Positions 1 to 7,536 of a stretch of 64,000 nt of DNA are shown piece by piece. Each line of letters begins with the position of its first letter. The stretch's first letter is position 1. Position numbers and translations under genes: made by a program. Origin of the DNA: Rhizobium sp. 18065 (GTDB lineage Bacteria; Pseudomonadota; Alphaproteobacteria; Rhizobiales; Rhizobiaceae). The notes beneath the pieces were generated by a model, which saw only the letters and a program-made list of their open reading frames with translations, was not told the DNA's origin and did no database searches. Location of the stretch: NCBI RefSeq assembly GCF_902706095.1, contig NZ_CACSJP010000013.1, forward strand, positions 1 through 64,000, in the 5' to 3' direction.

Positions 1-1
1 G

Positions 2-583
2 GCTGGGGCAAGTGCGGGGGCGGGAGCGGGAGCCCCGAGTTTCAAATATGCCGGACTGGTGCTCAAGGGCGTTTCCGGCGATGGCACGTTTTCCGGTTAT
101 GCCAGCCTGTTCGGCGAGGTCGATCTCGGCCGCGATGCGATCGAGCCGGGCGCGTTCAGGGCCTCGCTCGCCAAGCGCGGCGCGGGCGGGGTTCGCATGC
201 TCTACCAGCATGATCCGGCCGACGTGATCGGCACTTGGACGGCGCTGCGCGAGGATGAGCGTGGGCTTTATGTCGAAGGCCGGCTGGCGACCGATGTTGT
301 CCGCGCCCGCGAGGTGCATGCGCTGATGAAGGCGGGCGCGCTCGACGGCCTGTCGATCGGCTTTCGCGCGGTGAAATCGCGCAATGATCGCAGGACCGGC
401 GTGCGGCGCATCCTCGAGGCAGATCTCTGGGAAATCTCGGTGGTGACCTTTCCGATGCTGCCGACGGCCAGGGTCTCCAACGTCAAGCATCAGCGGTTCT
501 ACCGCGACAGGGAAACCGAACTGGTCCGGCTGATGCGCCGGGCGGCACGGTCGATGGCAGGCAATATCTTCACGAAAGGATGA
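2..583 (+). CDS. HK97-family prohead protease, GTA g4-like (5' partial)
   Basis: Serine protease that trims the capsid protein during head assembly. The frame is open to the left edge. Residues before the first possible in-window start (GTG at 59) read FKYAGLVLKG, which looks like the first beta strand of the fold, so the true start probably lies left of the window. Family signatures visible: GYASLFGEVDLGRDAIEPGAF, the YQHDPADVIGTW segment carrying the catalytic-type His, and the core EISVVTFPMLPTA. The protein is about 190 residues, normal for GTA proteases. The capsid gene follows after 4 bases, so the two are surely co-transcribed. Family assignment is firm; the start is not resolved. Confidence 0.88.
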   Translation, partial: AGASAGAGAGAPSFKYAGLVLKGVSGDGTFSGYASLFGEVDLGRDAIEPGAFRASLAKRGAGGVRMLYQHDPADVIGTWTALREDERGLYVEGRLATDVVRAREVHALMKAGALDGLSIGFRAVKSRNDRRTGVRRILEADLWEISVVTFPMLPTARVSNVKHQRFYRDRETELVRLMRRAARSMAGNIFTKG

Positions 584-587
584 CGCG

Positions 588-1976
588 ATGAACGAGCAGG
601 GGATAGAGGAAAGCGTGATGGCGGAACGGGCGGGCCACCGGGTGGGCGAACGGGCAGGTGAGCGGGCAAGTCAACGGGCAAGTCAACGGGCAGGCCAGGG
701 ACTGGCGCCGGTGGCGCTCGAGGTCAAGGCCGCACCGGATACGGTGACGGCGGCGTTCGAGGACTTCATGCAGGCCTTCGAGGCTTTCAAGGAGGGCAAC
801 GACCAGCGGCTGTCGGAGATCGAGCACAAGCTGACCGCCGATGTGGTGACCCGCGACAAGGTCGAGCGGATCAACAAGGCGATGGATGAGCAAAGCCGGT
901 TGCTCGACGAACTGGCACTGAAGAAGCTCCGGCCGCCGCTGTCGCGCGGTAGCCGCGATGGCGGGCACCAAGGGTTGCACCATGGTGGTCACGATGGCGA
1001 GGCCGATGCCGAGCATAAGGCGGCCTTCGAGGCCTATATCCGCCGCGGCGACGATGCGGCCCTGCGCGACCTCGACCAGAAGGCGCTGAATGCCGGCGTG
1101 TCGGGCGAGGGCGGCTATCTCGTGCCGCCGGAAACCGATGGCGAGATCGGCCGGCGGCTGACGGCGATTTCGCCGATCCGGGCGCTGGCAACCGTGCGCC
1201 AGGTGTCGGGCTCGGTGCTGAAAAAGCCGTTTGCCGCTGCGGGCTTTGCCGCCGGCTGGGTAGCGGAGACGGCGGCCCGGCCGCAGACGGCGACGCCTGA
1301 ACTGTCGGAACTGTCGTTTCCGACCATGGAACTCTATGCCATGCCGGCCGCCAGCCAGGCGCTGCTCGATGATGCCGCCGTCGACATCGAGGCCTGGATC
1401 GCGTCCGAGGTCGACATCGCCTTTGCCGAGCAGGAGGGCACGGCCTTCGTCTCCGGCGACGGGATCAACAAGCCGAAGGGGTTCCTGAGTTACACGCAGG
1501 TGGCCGACAGCGCCTGGACCTGGGGCAGTATCGGCTACAAGGCGACCGGCGTCGCCGGTGGTTTTGCCGCCAGCGGCGCGTCGGACGTGCTGATGGACGT
1601 CATCTACGCATTGAAGGCCGGACATCGCCAGAACGGCAGCTTCGTCATGAGCCGCCGGACGCAGGGCGAGATCCGCAAGCTGAAGGATGCCGACGGCAAT
1701 TATCTCTGGCAGCCGCCGGCACGGGTCGGTGACACGGCATCGCTGGTCGGTTTCCCGGTGGCCGAGGCAGAGGACATGCCGACGATTGCGGCCGGTGCAA
1801 CGGCGATCGCCTTTGGCGATTTCCGTTCGGGCTACCTGGTCGTCGACCGGGTCGGGGTGCGCGTGCTGCGCGATCCCTATTCGGCCAAGCCCTATGTGCT
1901 GTTCTACACCACCAAGCGCGTCGGCGGCGGGGTGCAGAACTTCGAGGCGATCAAGCTGGTGAAGTTTTCAGCCTGA
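588..1976 (+). CDS. HK97-fold major capsid protein, GTA g5-like
   Basis: Shell protein of the GTA-like particle. After a low-complexity N-terminus (residues about 10-38, built on a 12-bp DNA repeat) comes a charged helical delta/scaffold region at about residues 45-112. The HK97 capsid domain follows from about 160, with the hallmark GEGGYLVPPETDGEI, the later AEQEGTAFVSGDGINKPKG segment, and a C-terminus ending in VGGGVQNFEAIKLVKFSA. At 462 residues it is longer than the roughly 400 of typical GTA capsids, and the extra length is mostly the repeat region. ATG 588 is used; ATG 618 is an alternative that would still include the repeats. The protease ends 4 bases upstream, which matches scaffold-delta cleavage by the neighbouring enzyme. 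Confidence 0.93.
   Translation: MNEQGIEESVMAERAGHRVGERAGERASQRASQRAGQGLAPVALEVKAAPDTVTAAFEDFMQAFEAFKEGNDQRLSEIEHKLTADVVTRDKVERINKAMDEQSRLLDELALKKLRPPLSRGSRDGGHQGLHHGGHDGEADAEHKAAFEAYIRRGDDAALRDLDQKALNAGVSGEGGYLVPPETDGEIGRRLTAISPIRALATVRQVSGSVLKKPFAAAGFAAGWVAETAARPQTATPELSELSFPTMELYAMPAASQALLDDAAVDIEAWIASEVDIAFAEQEGTAFVSGDGINKPKGFLSYTQVADSAWTWGSIGYKATGVAGGFAASGASDVLMDVIYALKAGHRQNGSFVMSRRTQGEIRKLKDADGNYLWQPPARVGDTASLVGFPVAEAEDMPTIAAGATAIAFGDFRSGYLVVDRVGVRVLRDPYSAKPYVLFYTTKRVGGGVQNFEAIKLVKFSA
627..698 (+). repeat. six tandem 12-bp units inside the capsid gene
   Basis: Units start at 627, 639, 651, 663, 675 and 687, each beginning CGGG. Units four and five (CGGGCAAGTCAA) are identical. They encode the tetrapeptides RAGH, RVGE, RAGE, RASQ, RASQ, RAGQ. 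Because the unit is a multiple of three, gain or loss of units keeps the capsid in frame. It lies in the pro-peptide part expected to be removed by the protease. Confidence 0.9.
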
Positions 1977-2027
1977 GGATGGGGCCTGAGGATGGGGCGG
2001 GGCATGGGGTAGGAATAGCCCCTCTCT

Positions 2028-2091
2028 TGGAATTTCTAGCACCTAGCTTCGCTAAGATGCTGAAATTCCATTCTCCCCCGCAAGGGGGGAG
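2028..2091. repeat. palindromic element A plus C/G-rich hairpin
   Basis: This lies in the 262-base gap between capsid and g6. The first hairpin, 2028-2070, pairs TGGAATTTCTAGCACCTAGC with GCTAAGATGCTGAAATTCCA (one bulged T, a few mismatches). A second, 2073-2091, has CTCCCCC-GCAA-GGGGGGAG. A closely related pair occurs at 9864-9928. The rest of the gap, to 2238, holds further weak inverted repeats (about 2130-2160) and no gene. It looks like a dispersed rhizobial mosaic repeat rather than a simple terminator. Confidence 0.8.
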
Positions 2092-2238
2092 ACGTCACCC
2101 CACCCCCTCATCGGCAAAATCTGAGGTTTAGCCTTCGGCTGAGCCCCCGATTTTGTTTCTTCTCCCGCAAGGAAAGAAGCGGGCTGCGGCGCTGACGCAG
2201 CCCCCAATCTTCTTGGTCCAGTCAACAGGAAAAATCCC

Positions 2239-2808
2239 ATGACCTATATCCGGACGGCTATGCCCGCCATGGAGCCGCTCACTATGGTCGAGATGCGGGC
2301 GCATTTGCGGCTTGATACCGAGGATGAAGATGCGCTGCTGCTCGGTCTGATCGCTACGGCGCGCGAGCATCTGGAGCGCGAGACGGGGCTGTCGCTGATC
2401 ACGCAAGGCTGGCGCTTGTGCCTCGACCGCTGGCCGGACGACGGCATCCTGACGCTGGCGCATGGGCCGGTGCGAACGGTGACTTCGGTGATTGTCTATG
2501 ATGGCGAGGGCACGCCGCAGGTGGTGTCGCTCGACGGGCATCTGCTGGATGGCGAAGCGCGGCCGGCGCGGATCTGGCTGCGGGATGTGCCGCAGCCGGG
2601 TCAGGCGCTGAACGGCATCGAGGTGGATTTCGAGGCGGGTCTTGGCGCGACCGGCGCCGAGGTGCCCGACACGTTGAAGCGGGCCATGCTGCTGCATGTC
2701 GCGGCGATGTTTGCCTTTCGCGGCGTGGTGCCGGCCGATGCCCAGCCGGCGGTGGTGCCGCCGGGCTACGATAGGCTGGTTGCGCCCTATTGCCGGCGGA
2801 GGCTCTGA
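2239..2808 (+). CDS. head-tail connector (adaptor), GTA g6-like
   Basis: Adaptor that sits under the portal and links head to tail. The N-terminal signature EPLTMVEMRAHLRLDTEDED followed by ALLLGLIATAREHLERETG is characteristic of the gp6/phiE125 gp8 head-tail connector family. The C-terminal helix ends TLKRAMLLHVAAMFAFRG. Length is 189 residues, normal for the family. ATG 2239 follows the sequence GGAAAAATCCC. Its position straight after capsid and before g7 is the canonical GTA order. Confidence 0.88.
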   Translation: MTYIRTAMPAMEPLTMVEMRAHLRLDTEDEDALLLGLIATAREHLERETGLSLITQGWRLCLDRWPDDGILTLAHGPVRTVTSVIVYDGEGTPQVVSLDGHLLDGEARPARIWLRDVPQPGQALNGIEVDFEAGLGATGAEVPDTLKRAMLLHVAAMFAFRGVVPADAQPAVVPPGYDRLVAPYCRRRL

Positions 2809-2810
2809 TC

Positions 2811-3158
2811 ATGGCAGTTCCGGGGGCACTTATGGATCTCGATCCCGGTCGGTTGACGGCAAGGCTTGTGCTGGAGCGGCCGGAACCTGTGGGCGACGGC
2901 CAGGGCGGGGCCGAGACCGGTTTCGTCGAGTTTGCCCGTGTCTGGGCGCTGATCGAGCCGCTGAGCTTTGCCGAGGAAGAGCGGGCGGCGGGCGCGGTAT
3001 CGAGCGTCACGCACCATGTGACGCTGCGGGCACGCGCCGATCTGGCGCCCGGCCAGCGGTTTCGCAAGGGCGCGCGGCTGTTTGTCATCGCCGCATTGCG
3101 CGACCCAGACGAGACCGGGCGCTATGCGCTGGCCCGCTGCCGGGAGGATGTCGGATGA
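2811..3158 (+). CDS. head closure / head-tail stopper protein, GTA g7-like
   Basis: Small beta-barrel protein (115 residues) of the phage head-tail joining family that closes the head below the adaptor. Seen: LDPGRLTARLVLERPEPVGDG near the start and the WALIEPLSFAEEERAAG segment, typical of SPP1 gp16-like stoppers. ATG 2811 is chosen because GGCGGAGG lies about 8 bases upstream; ATG 2832 is a weaker alternative. It begins 2 bases after g6 stops and overlaps the next small frame by an ATGA. Confidence 0.83.
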   Translation: MAVPGALMDLDPGRLTARLVLERPEPVGDGQGGAETGFVEFARVWALIEPLSFAEEERAAGAVSSVTHHVTLRARADLAPGQRFRKGARLFVIAALRDPDETGRYALARCREDVG

Positions 3159-3322
3159 CGGCGCTCGAAGACACCGGCGCGATTTTGGCGCGTCTGCTGC
3201 GGCAGGCATTGCGGACGCGGCTGGAACGCCGGGATGAAGCGCGCTTATCGCCTTTGCACGGGCGAAAGCAGGACAGACTTGCCAATGTGACGGAGATCGA
3301 GGATGAGCGCACCGGTCAATGA
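3155..3322 (+). CDS. small uncharacterised GTA-cluster protein (55 aa)
   Basis: The ATG overlaps the g7 stop codon (ATGA), and the frame runs into the start of the next gene by 20 bases, the layout of translationally coupled genes. The product is short, highly basic in the middle (RLLRQALRTRLERRDEARL) and predicted mostly helical. No domain was recognised. I know of no fixed RcGTA counterpart between g7 and g8, so it may be a lineage-specific accessory or a chance frame. Coupling and amino-acid composition favour a real gene, only moderately. Confidence 0.45.
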   Translation: MTALEDTGAILARLLRQALRTRLERRDEARLSPLHGRKQDRLANVTEIEDERTGQ

Positions 3323-3701
3323 ACTGCTGGCCGCCCTGCAGGCGGCGGTGATAGCCGATGCGGCGCTCGCCACATGGATCGGTGCGGACGGATTTTCCGA
3401 CCGGCGGCTGCGCGCGACGCGTTTCCCGGCCCTCAGTATCGGCACGGTCGAGGCGCGGGACTGGTCGACGGGGACCGAGACGGGCTTCGAGATCATCCTG
3501 ACGCTGGAGGCCTGGAGCGAACGCGGACGACGCGAGGCGGAAGATTTGGCGGAGGGTGTGCGGCGGGTGGCGCAAGGGCTGGAGCCGGCACTGGCAAGTT
3601 TTCGGCTGGTCAACATGGTCCATCGCCGGACGGTGAGCCGGCGGGAGGCGAAGACCGGGCTGTTCGTGGCCGAGGTGACGATGCGGGCGGTGGTGGAATA
3701 G
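3303..3701 (+). CDS. DUF3168 tail terminator/completion protein, GTA g8-like
   Basis: A 132-residue member of the DUF3168 family, the tail-terminator protein that caps the tail tube and joins it to the stopper. Signatures: PVNELLAALQAAVIADAALATWIG at the start, FPALSIGTVEARDWSTGT in the middle, and the ending NMVHRRTVSRREAKTGLFV. ATG 3303 is preceded by GGAG/GAGG. After it the GTA order is broken: the next sense gene (g9) begins 2.66 kb later, beyond three antisense genes. Confidence 0.87.
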   Translation: MSAPVNELLAALQAAVIADAALATWIGADGFSDRRLRATRFPALSIGTVEARDWSTGTETGFEIILTLEAWSERGRREAEDLAEGVRRVAQGLEPALASFRLVNMVHRRTVSRREAKTGLFVAEVTMRAVVE

Positions 3702-3842
3702 CGAGGTTTTCTGGCTATCCCGGCTGAAGGGGCGTCGGCCATGCCGTTGACGCCCTGATTGCAAGACGGAGGGCCAGACGGGGGCAGCGACGGGGCAAGA
3801 CAGTTGGTGAGACGGGCGGTGACGCCCGGGCCAATGGACCGG

Positions 3843-5060
3843 CTACGCCGAAGCGCCCTGCGTGGCCTCACCCGGAGCGGAGCGCCGCGCGATCACGGCA
3901 AGCGCTGCGACGGCGGCAAAGGCGATGACGGCGAAGACGACGCAGAGATAGAGCCCGGCATCGACGCCGGAGCGGTCGATGATTGCGGTCATCAGCACCG
4001 GGGCCAACGCATTGGCGAGGTTTTGCGGCAGCGCGAGCCGGGCAGACTGTGCGGCGAAGCGGCTGGCGGAGAAGAAGCTCAACGGCAGAAGAGCGCGGGC
4101 AATCGTCGAGACGCCGGAGCCGAAGCCATAGAGGGCTGTAAAGATGAAGAGCCCGGTCGTATCGCCGGTGGAGAAGATCAGCGACAGGGTGGCGATGACC
4201 AGCAGGCCGGTGCCGACCATGCCGGTGATCAAGGGCGTCGAGCGTGCGCCGAAGACGACATCGACGGCACGGGCGGAAATGCCGAACACGGCGCGCAGCG
4301 ACCCGAGTTCGAGCGCCAGTTGCGGCGTGGCGCCGGAGAGTTCGAGGATATGCAGCAGCGACGGCGACAGGCCGAAGGTGATCAGGCTGACCAGCGAGGT
4401 CGACAGCGCGATCAGCAGGAAGGCGGCGATGCCCATGCGCCGGCTGAGCGCCAAAGGCTCGACGCTGTCGGCGGCACGCTCGGCATCGCTGCGCGCGATC
4501 GCGATCTGGCCGATGCCGAGATGGATCGGCAGGCAGAGGATCAGTTGCGCAAGGCCGGATGCGACCAGCGCGCCGCGCCAGCCGAGCGCCTGTTCGGCCA
4601 GCGCCAGGAGCGGCCAGCAGATGGCAGACGACAGGCCGGTGAAGATCATCAGGATGCCGATCGTGCGCTTGGCGCTGCGGCCTTCGCGTTCGACGACGGC
4701 GGCAAAGGCCGGCACGGAAAGACCGAGGCTGCCGCCGAGCCCGAGCAGCAGCCAGCCGAGGCCATAGACAACGATGCCCTGTGCTGCGGCAAGCGTGAAC
4801 AGGCCGGATGCCATCAGCAGCGAGCCGAGCGCCAGCGTGCGCGCGGCACCATGCCTGGCGATCATCCGGCCGGTCATCGGCCCGAGCGCCGCCATGACCA
4901 GCATCATCACCGTCAGGCCGGCAAAGGCCGCTTCATTGGCCATGCCGAGATTGGCGGCGATCTTGCGGCCGAGCAGGCCGGGCATGTCGTAGCTGGTGCC
5001 CCAGCCGATGATCTGGCTGGCAGACAGGGCGGCAATCAGGGCGGTGCGGGGAATGTTCAT
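3843..5060 (-). CDS. MFS transporter inserted antisense in the GTA cluster
   Basis: A 405-residue major facilitator with about 12 hydrophobic segments. Visible features are the opening IGWGTSYDMPGLLG, a loop-2/3-like GPMTGRMIARHGAART and a central hydrophilic loop near residues 185-205. The substrate cannot be told. It is transcribed against the surrounding structural genes and is not part of any described GTA. The 140 bases before it and 288 after it (5061-5348) hold no convincing gene. It could be a cargo or 'moron' gene, or the result of a rearrangement. Confidence 0.85.
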   Translation of the reverse strand: MNIPRTALIAALSASQIIGWGTSYDMPGLLGRKIAANLGMANEAAFAGLTVMMLVMAALGPMTGRMIARHGAARTLALGSLLMASGLFTLAAAQGIVVYGLGWLLLGLGGSLGLSVPAFAAVVEREGRSAKRTIGILMIFTGLSSAICWPLLALAEQALGWRGALVASGLAQLILCLPIHLGIGQIAIARSDAERAADSVEPLALSRRMGIAAFLLIALSTSLVSLITFGLSPSLLHILELSGATPQLALELGSLRAVFGISARAVDVVFGARSTPLITGMVGTGLLVIATLSLIFSTGDTTGLFIFTALYGFGSGVSTIARALLPLSFFSASRFAAQSARLALPQNLANALAPVLMTAIIDRSGVDAGLYLCVVFAVIAFAAVAALAVIARRSAPGEATQGASA

Positions 5061-5348
5061 AACGACTCAGAATGGGGGAATGCAACCGGAGGGATGGCGC
5101 GGTTGTAGGGGGAAAGGCTGGGCGGGGATAGGGGGGAGACTGATGGGTGTAGATGGATTGTCGGGCTGGGTGCCGAGGACCGGATGGGAAGGGCTTGATG
5201 GAGAGGGCTACTCGACGTTTGCTGTGGACCGGTGCGTTCCGCCCTTGTGCAATGTGGCGCTGACCTTCATCGGCCAGCGGCGGGGTTCTGATCGACTTGA
5301 CGGGAAAAAAAAGGACAGAAGGACCGCCATGGCCGGCAATCTGAAGGG

Positions 5349-5873
5349 CTACCTCGTCGGTTCGCCGGACGCGCCGCTTGCACCGTCATGATCTTCGCTG
5401 TCGCTCATCGTCTGCTCCAAGGCAATCACTGCGGCAAGGAACGAGGGGAAGGCTTTCTGGAGGAGTGCGAGATTTTCGACGACCTTGTCTGGCTTTAGCT
5501 CAAGGCCGTATCTGTGGCGCACGAGGTGTCGAAACCCCTTGAGCTCCGTGAGAGCCTCATAGAGCTCAAGATCGAGCAGCGCCGGTCGCATTCCGGCAAC
5601 GTCCGCCGCCATCTGGTCCAGCACATCTTGATGGGCGGAAGGCCCCGTTGGCACATCGTCGTCGACATCTCTTGCGAGACTGAGAAGAATATTCTCGACC
5701 CCGTTATAGACGTTGTGGATCCCCGAAGAGACCGCCGACATGGCGCCCCAGTCACCGGCGGCCACCTCGGCCGAATGCTTCTCATAAAACTGCTGCATTT
5801 GCGCAAGTTCGCGCTCGGCCCGGAGGATCTTTGGCGTCAGCCGTGAGAAGGCCGGCAGGCTAAATGATGTCAT
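5349..5873 (-). CDS. HepT-like toxin (HEPN RNase) of an MntA/HepT pair
   Basis: A 174-residue, mostly helical HEPN-fold protein. The diagnostic RX4HXY motif is present as RHLVRHRY (Arg115, His120, Tyr122). In this family Arg and His cut RNA, and the Tyr is the site where the partner adds AMP. It overlaps the upstream nucleotidyltransferase gene by 14 bases on the same strand, the usual order (antitoxin first). The C-terminal tail (SDSEDHDGASGASGE) is acidic and low in complexity. The pair sits inside the GTA cluster, opposite in direction. The family call rests on motif and context, not on an alignment. Confidence 0.75.
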   Translation of the reverse strand: MTSFSLPAFSRLTPKILRAERELAQMQQFYEKHSAEVAAGDWGAMSAVSSGIHNVYNGVENILLSLARDVDDDVPTGPSAHQDVLDQMAADVAGMRPALLDLELYEALTELKGFRHLVRHRYGLELKPDKVVENLALLQKAFPSFLAAVIALEQTMSDSEDHDGASGASGEPTR

Positions 5874-6180
5874 TTAGAAAATCCTGAAGGCGATCTTCGG
5901 TCAGGTCGGCTTCGAAGATGACATCATAGGGAATGTCAGACCCGCGCATAGCGTCGGCAACAAGCCGTTCGACCAAAAGACGGCGGGCGGGGCTCATCGG
6001 ACCGCGGATGAGCAGGTCGACATCCGAATGCGAGCGGAAATCGCCTCGCGCAAGGGAGCCGACCAAAGTTATACTGACACTCTGAACCGTTGCCTCTTGC
6101 AGGATGCGAGAAACGGCTGCGGACGCAATATCGCGCCGCATCTCCCGTCTCTTCGCCGTCAATACAGCCATCCTGCTCAT
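5860..6180 (-). CDS. MntA-like nucleotidyltransferase antitoxin
   Basis: A 106-residue minimal nucleotidyltransferase. It has the full GSX10DXD motif (Gly41-Ser42, Asp53, Asp55 in GSLARGDFRSHSDVDLL), where the aspartates bind metal. In characterised MntA/HepT modules this enzyme adds AMP to the toxin tyrosine and so blocks its RNase. ATG at 6180 is preferred because GAGG lies about 6 bases upstream; ATG at 6171 is possible. The segment 6181-6358 before the next GTA gene carries no convincing gene. Confidence 0.78.
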   Translation of the reverse strand: MSRMAVLTAKRREMRRDIASAAVSRILQEATVQSVSITLVGSLARGDFRSHSDVDLLIRGPMSPARRLLVERLVADAMRGSDIPYDVIFEADLTEDRLQDFLNDII

Positions 6181-6358
6181 GCGGAACCTCAAATTTTGCC
6201 CGACTTTACCGCATTGGGCGGCAAGCGAACAGTGGCCGCGGTTGCACCCTGCTCCGCCTCTGCTCGCCGCTTGAGGCAAGGGCTGGGTAGCTCCAACGCG
6301 TCCGTCGGACCCGTTCAGGCACACTGCAACACAAAACTTCAACACAAGGACGACGGAC

Positions 6359-6766
6359 ATGGTGGCACAGAAGGGCAAGGACCTGCTGCTCAAGATCGAC
6401 GAGGGGGCGGGTTTCGTGACGGTGGCGGGACTGCGGGCGCGGCGGCTGGCGTTCAATGCGCAGACGGTCGACGTCACCGATGCCGAGAGCGCCGGGCGCT
6501 GGCGCGAATTGCTGGCGGATGCCGGTGTGCGGCGGGCTTCGCTGACCGGGGCCGGTCTGTTCAAGGACCAGGCATCGGATGCTCTGGTCAGGGCGAGTTT
6601 CTTTGCCGGTTCGATCCTCGACTGGCAGGTGGTGATCCCCGATTTCGGTACGGTGACGGCGCCGTTCCAGGTGACCGCGCTGGAATATGCCGGCAATCAC
6701 GATGGCGAGCTGACCTTCGAACTGGCGCTGGAATCGGCCGGTGCCGTTTCCTTTGCCGCATTGTGA
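6359..6766 (+). CDS. major tail (tube) protein, GTA g9-like
   Basis: A 135-residue TP901-1-type major tail protein that forms the tail tube. Family features: the opening KGKDLLLKIDEGAGF, then VAGLRARRLAFNAQTVDVTD, SAGRWRELL, and the final NHDGELTFELALESAG. GTA g9 proteins share this short length. The next gene follows after only 7 bases, so transcription of g9-g11 probably resumes here from a promoter in 6181-6358, as the upstream neighbour is antisense. Confidence 0.9.
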   Translation: MVAQKGKDLLLKIDEGAGFVTVAGLRARRLAFNAQTVDVTDAESAGRWRELLADAGVRRASLTGAGLFKDQASDALVRASFFAGSILDWQVVIPDFGTVTAPFQVTALEYAGNHDGELTFELALESAGAVSFAAL

Positions 6767-6773
6767 GGTGGCG

Positions 6774-7145
6774 ATGCGCGACCCTGTGACGGTAAACCGG
6801 GCCAATCGCCATCGTGGCGAGGTCGAGGCGGTGATCGACGGCGAACGGCGCATCCTGTGCCTGACGCTGGGTGCGCTGGCCGAGCTGGAAACCGCGTTCG
6901 GTGCCGACAGCATGGCCGACCTTGGCGCGCGCTTTGCCGGCAATCGGCTGAAAAGCGCCGACCTGATCCGCATCCTGGCCTGCGGCCTGCGCGGCGGCGG
7001 CAACCGGCTGTCAGACGAGGATGTCGCCGAGATGGCGGTCGAGGGAGGGCTGGCGGGGGCGGCAAGACTGGTCGGGGAGCTTTTGGCGGTGACGTTTGCG
7101 GATGGCAATGGTGCAGGATCAAGGGGGACAAACGCCTCCCCTTGA
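6774..7145 (+). CDS. GTA_gp10-family tail assembly chaperone
   Basis: A 123-residue protein of the GTA gp10 family, thought to chaperone the tape measure protein. Seen: NRHRGEVEAVIDGERRILCL followed by TLGALAELETAFGADSMADL, then the LKSADLIRILACGLRGGG segment, all typical of the family. ATG 6774 is chosen over an upstream in-frame ATG at 6741 because GAGGTGG lies immediately before it and the upstream start would overlap g9. It overlaps g10.1 through TGATG. Confidence 0.87.
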   Translation: MRDPVTVNRANRHRGEVEAVIDGERRILCLTLGALAELETAFGADSMADLGARFAGNRLKSADLIRILACGLRGGGNRLSDEDVAEMAVEGGLAGAARLVGELLAVTFADGNGAGSRGTNASP

Positions 7146-7360
7146 TGGCCGCAGGCGATGAGACGGCAACAGCGCCGCGTCCCTTTCCGTGGGACATGGC
7201 GATGGCTGTCGGGCTCGGTCGCCTGCGGCTTGAACCAAGCGTGTTCTGGGCGCTGACAATGCGCGAGTTTGCAGCCGTTGCCGGGTTGATCGGCCATGGC
7301 GGCAGTCATCTGACGCGGCCGGTACTGGCGGGGTTGATGCAGCGGTTTCCGGACGGGTGA
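7145..7360 (+). CDS. phage tail assembly chaperone, GTA g10.1-like (rcc01693 family)
   Basis: A 71-residue protein matching the small second chaperone encoded just before the tape measure in GTA clusters. Typical pattern: PFPWDMAMAVGLGRLRLEPSVFW then ALTMREFAAVAGLI. The ATG shares a base with the g10 stop (TGATG), so translation is coupled. This gene is often missed by annotation because it is short and overlaps g10. Confidence 0.82.
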   Translation: MAAGDETATAPRPFPWDMAMAVGLGRLRLEPSVFWALTMREFAAVAGLIGHGGSHLTRPVLAGLMQRFPDG

Positions 7361-7378
7361 CGCGGTGACTGCGCGCTC

Positions 7379-7470
7379 TCCTTGAGGGCGAAAAGGAACG
7401 GCAGACGGGACGGGGGGATCACCCCCACCCGCCGCCTCGCGCCGACCTCCCCCTCAAGGGGTAGGTGGGA
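7379..7470. repeat. rhizobial mosaic repeat between g10.1 and tape measure
   Basis: The 176-base gap 7361-7536 holds no gene. Within it a C-rich stretch and the hairpin ACCTCCCCCTCAAGGGGTAGGT (about 7445-7466) are seen. The CTCCCC-TCAAG-GGG core resembles the hairpins at 2073-2091, 9908-9928 and 21,545-21,567. Borders are approximate. Confidence 0.55.
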
Positions 7471-7536
7471 AATCCGGCATTCGTCGCAGCCTTTTATCGG
7501 CGCTGCGCGGGGCGCAAACCAGGACAGGATAAAATC

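Noticed and set aside
3759..5108. Long plus-strand frame across the MFS gene
   Set aside because: The product is repetitive, full of Gly/Asp/Gln/Arg and unlike any protein; it is the shadow of the antisense transporter.
7465..7536. Longer tape measure protein starting at 7465
   Set aside because: The extension reads through the mosaic repeat region, while ATG 7537 is well placed and gives the family length.
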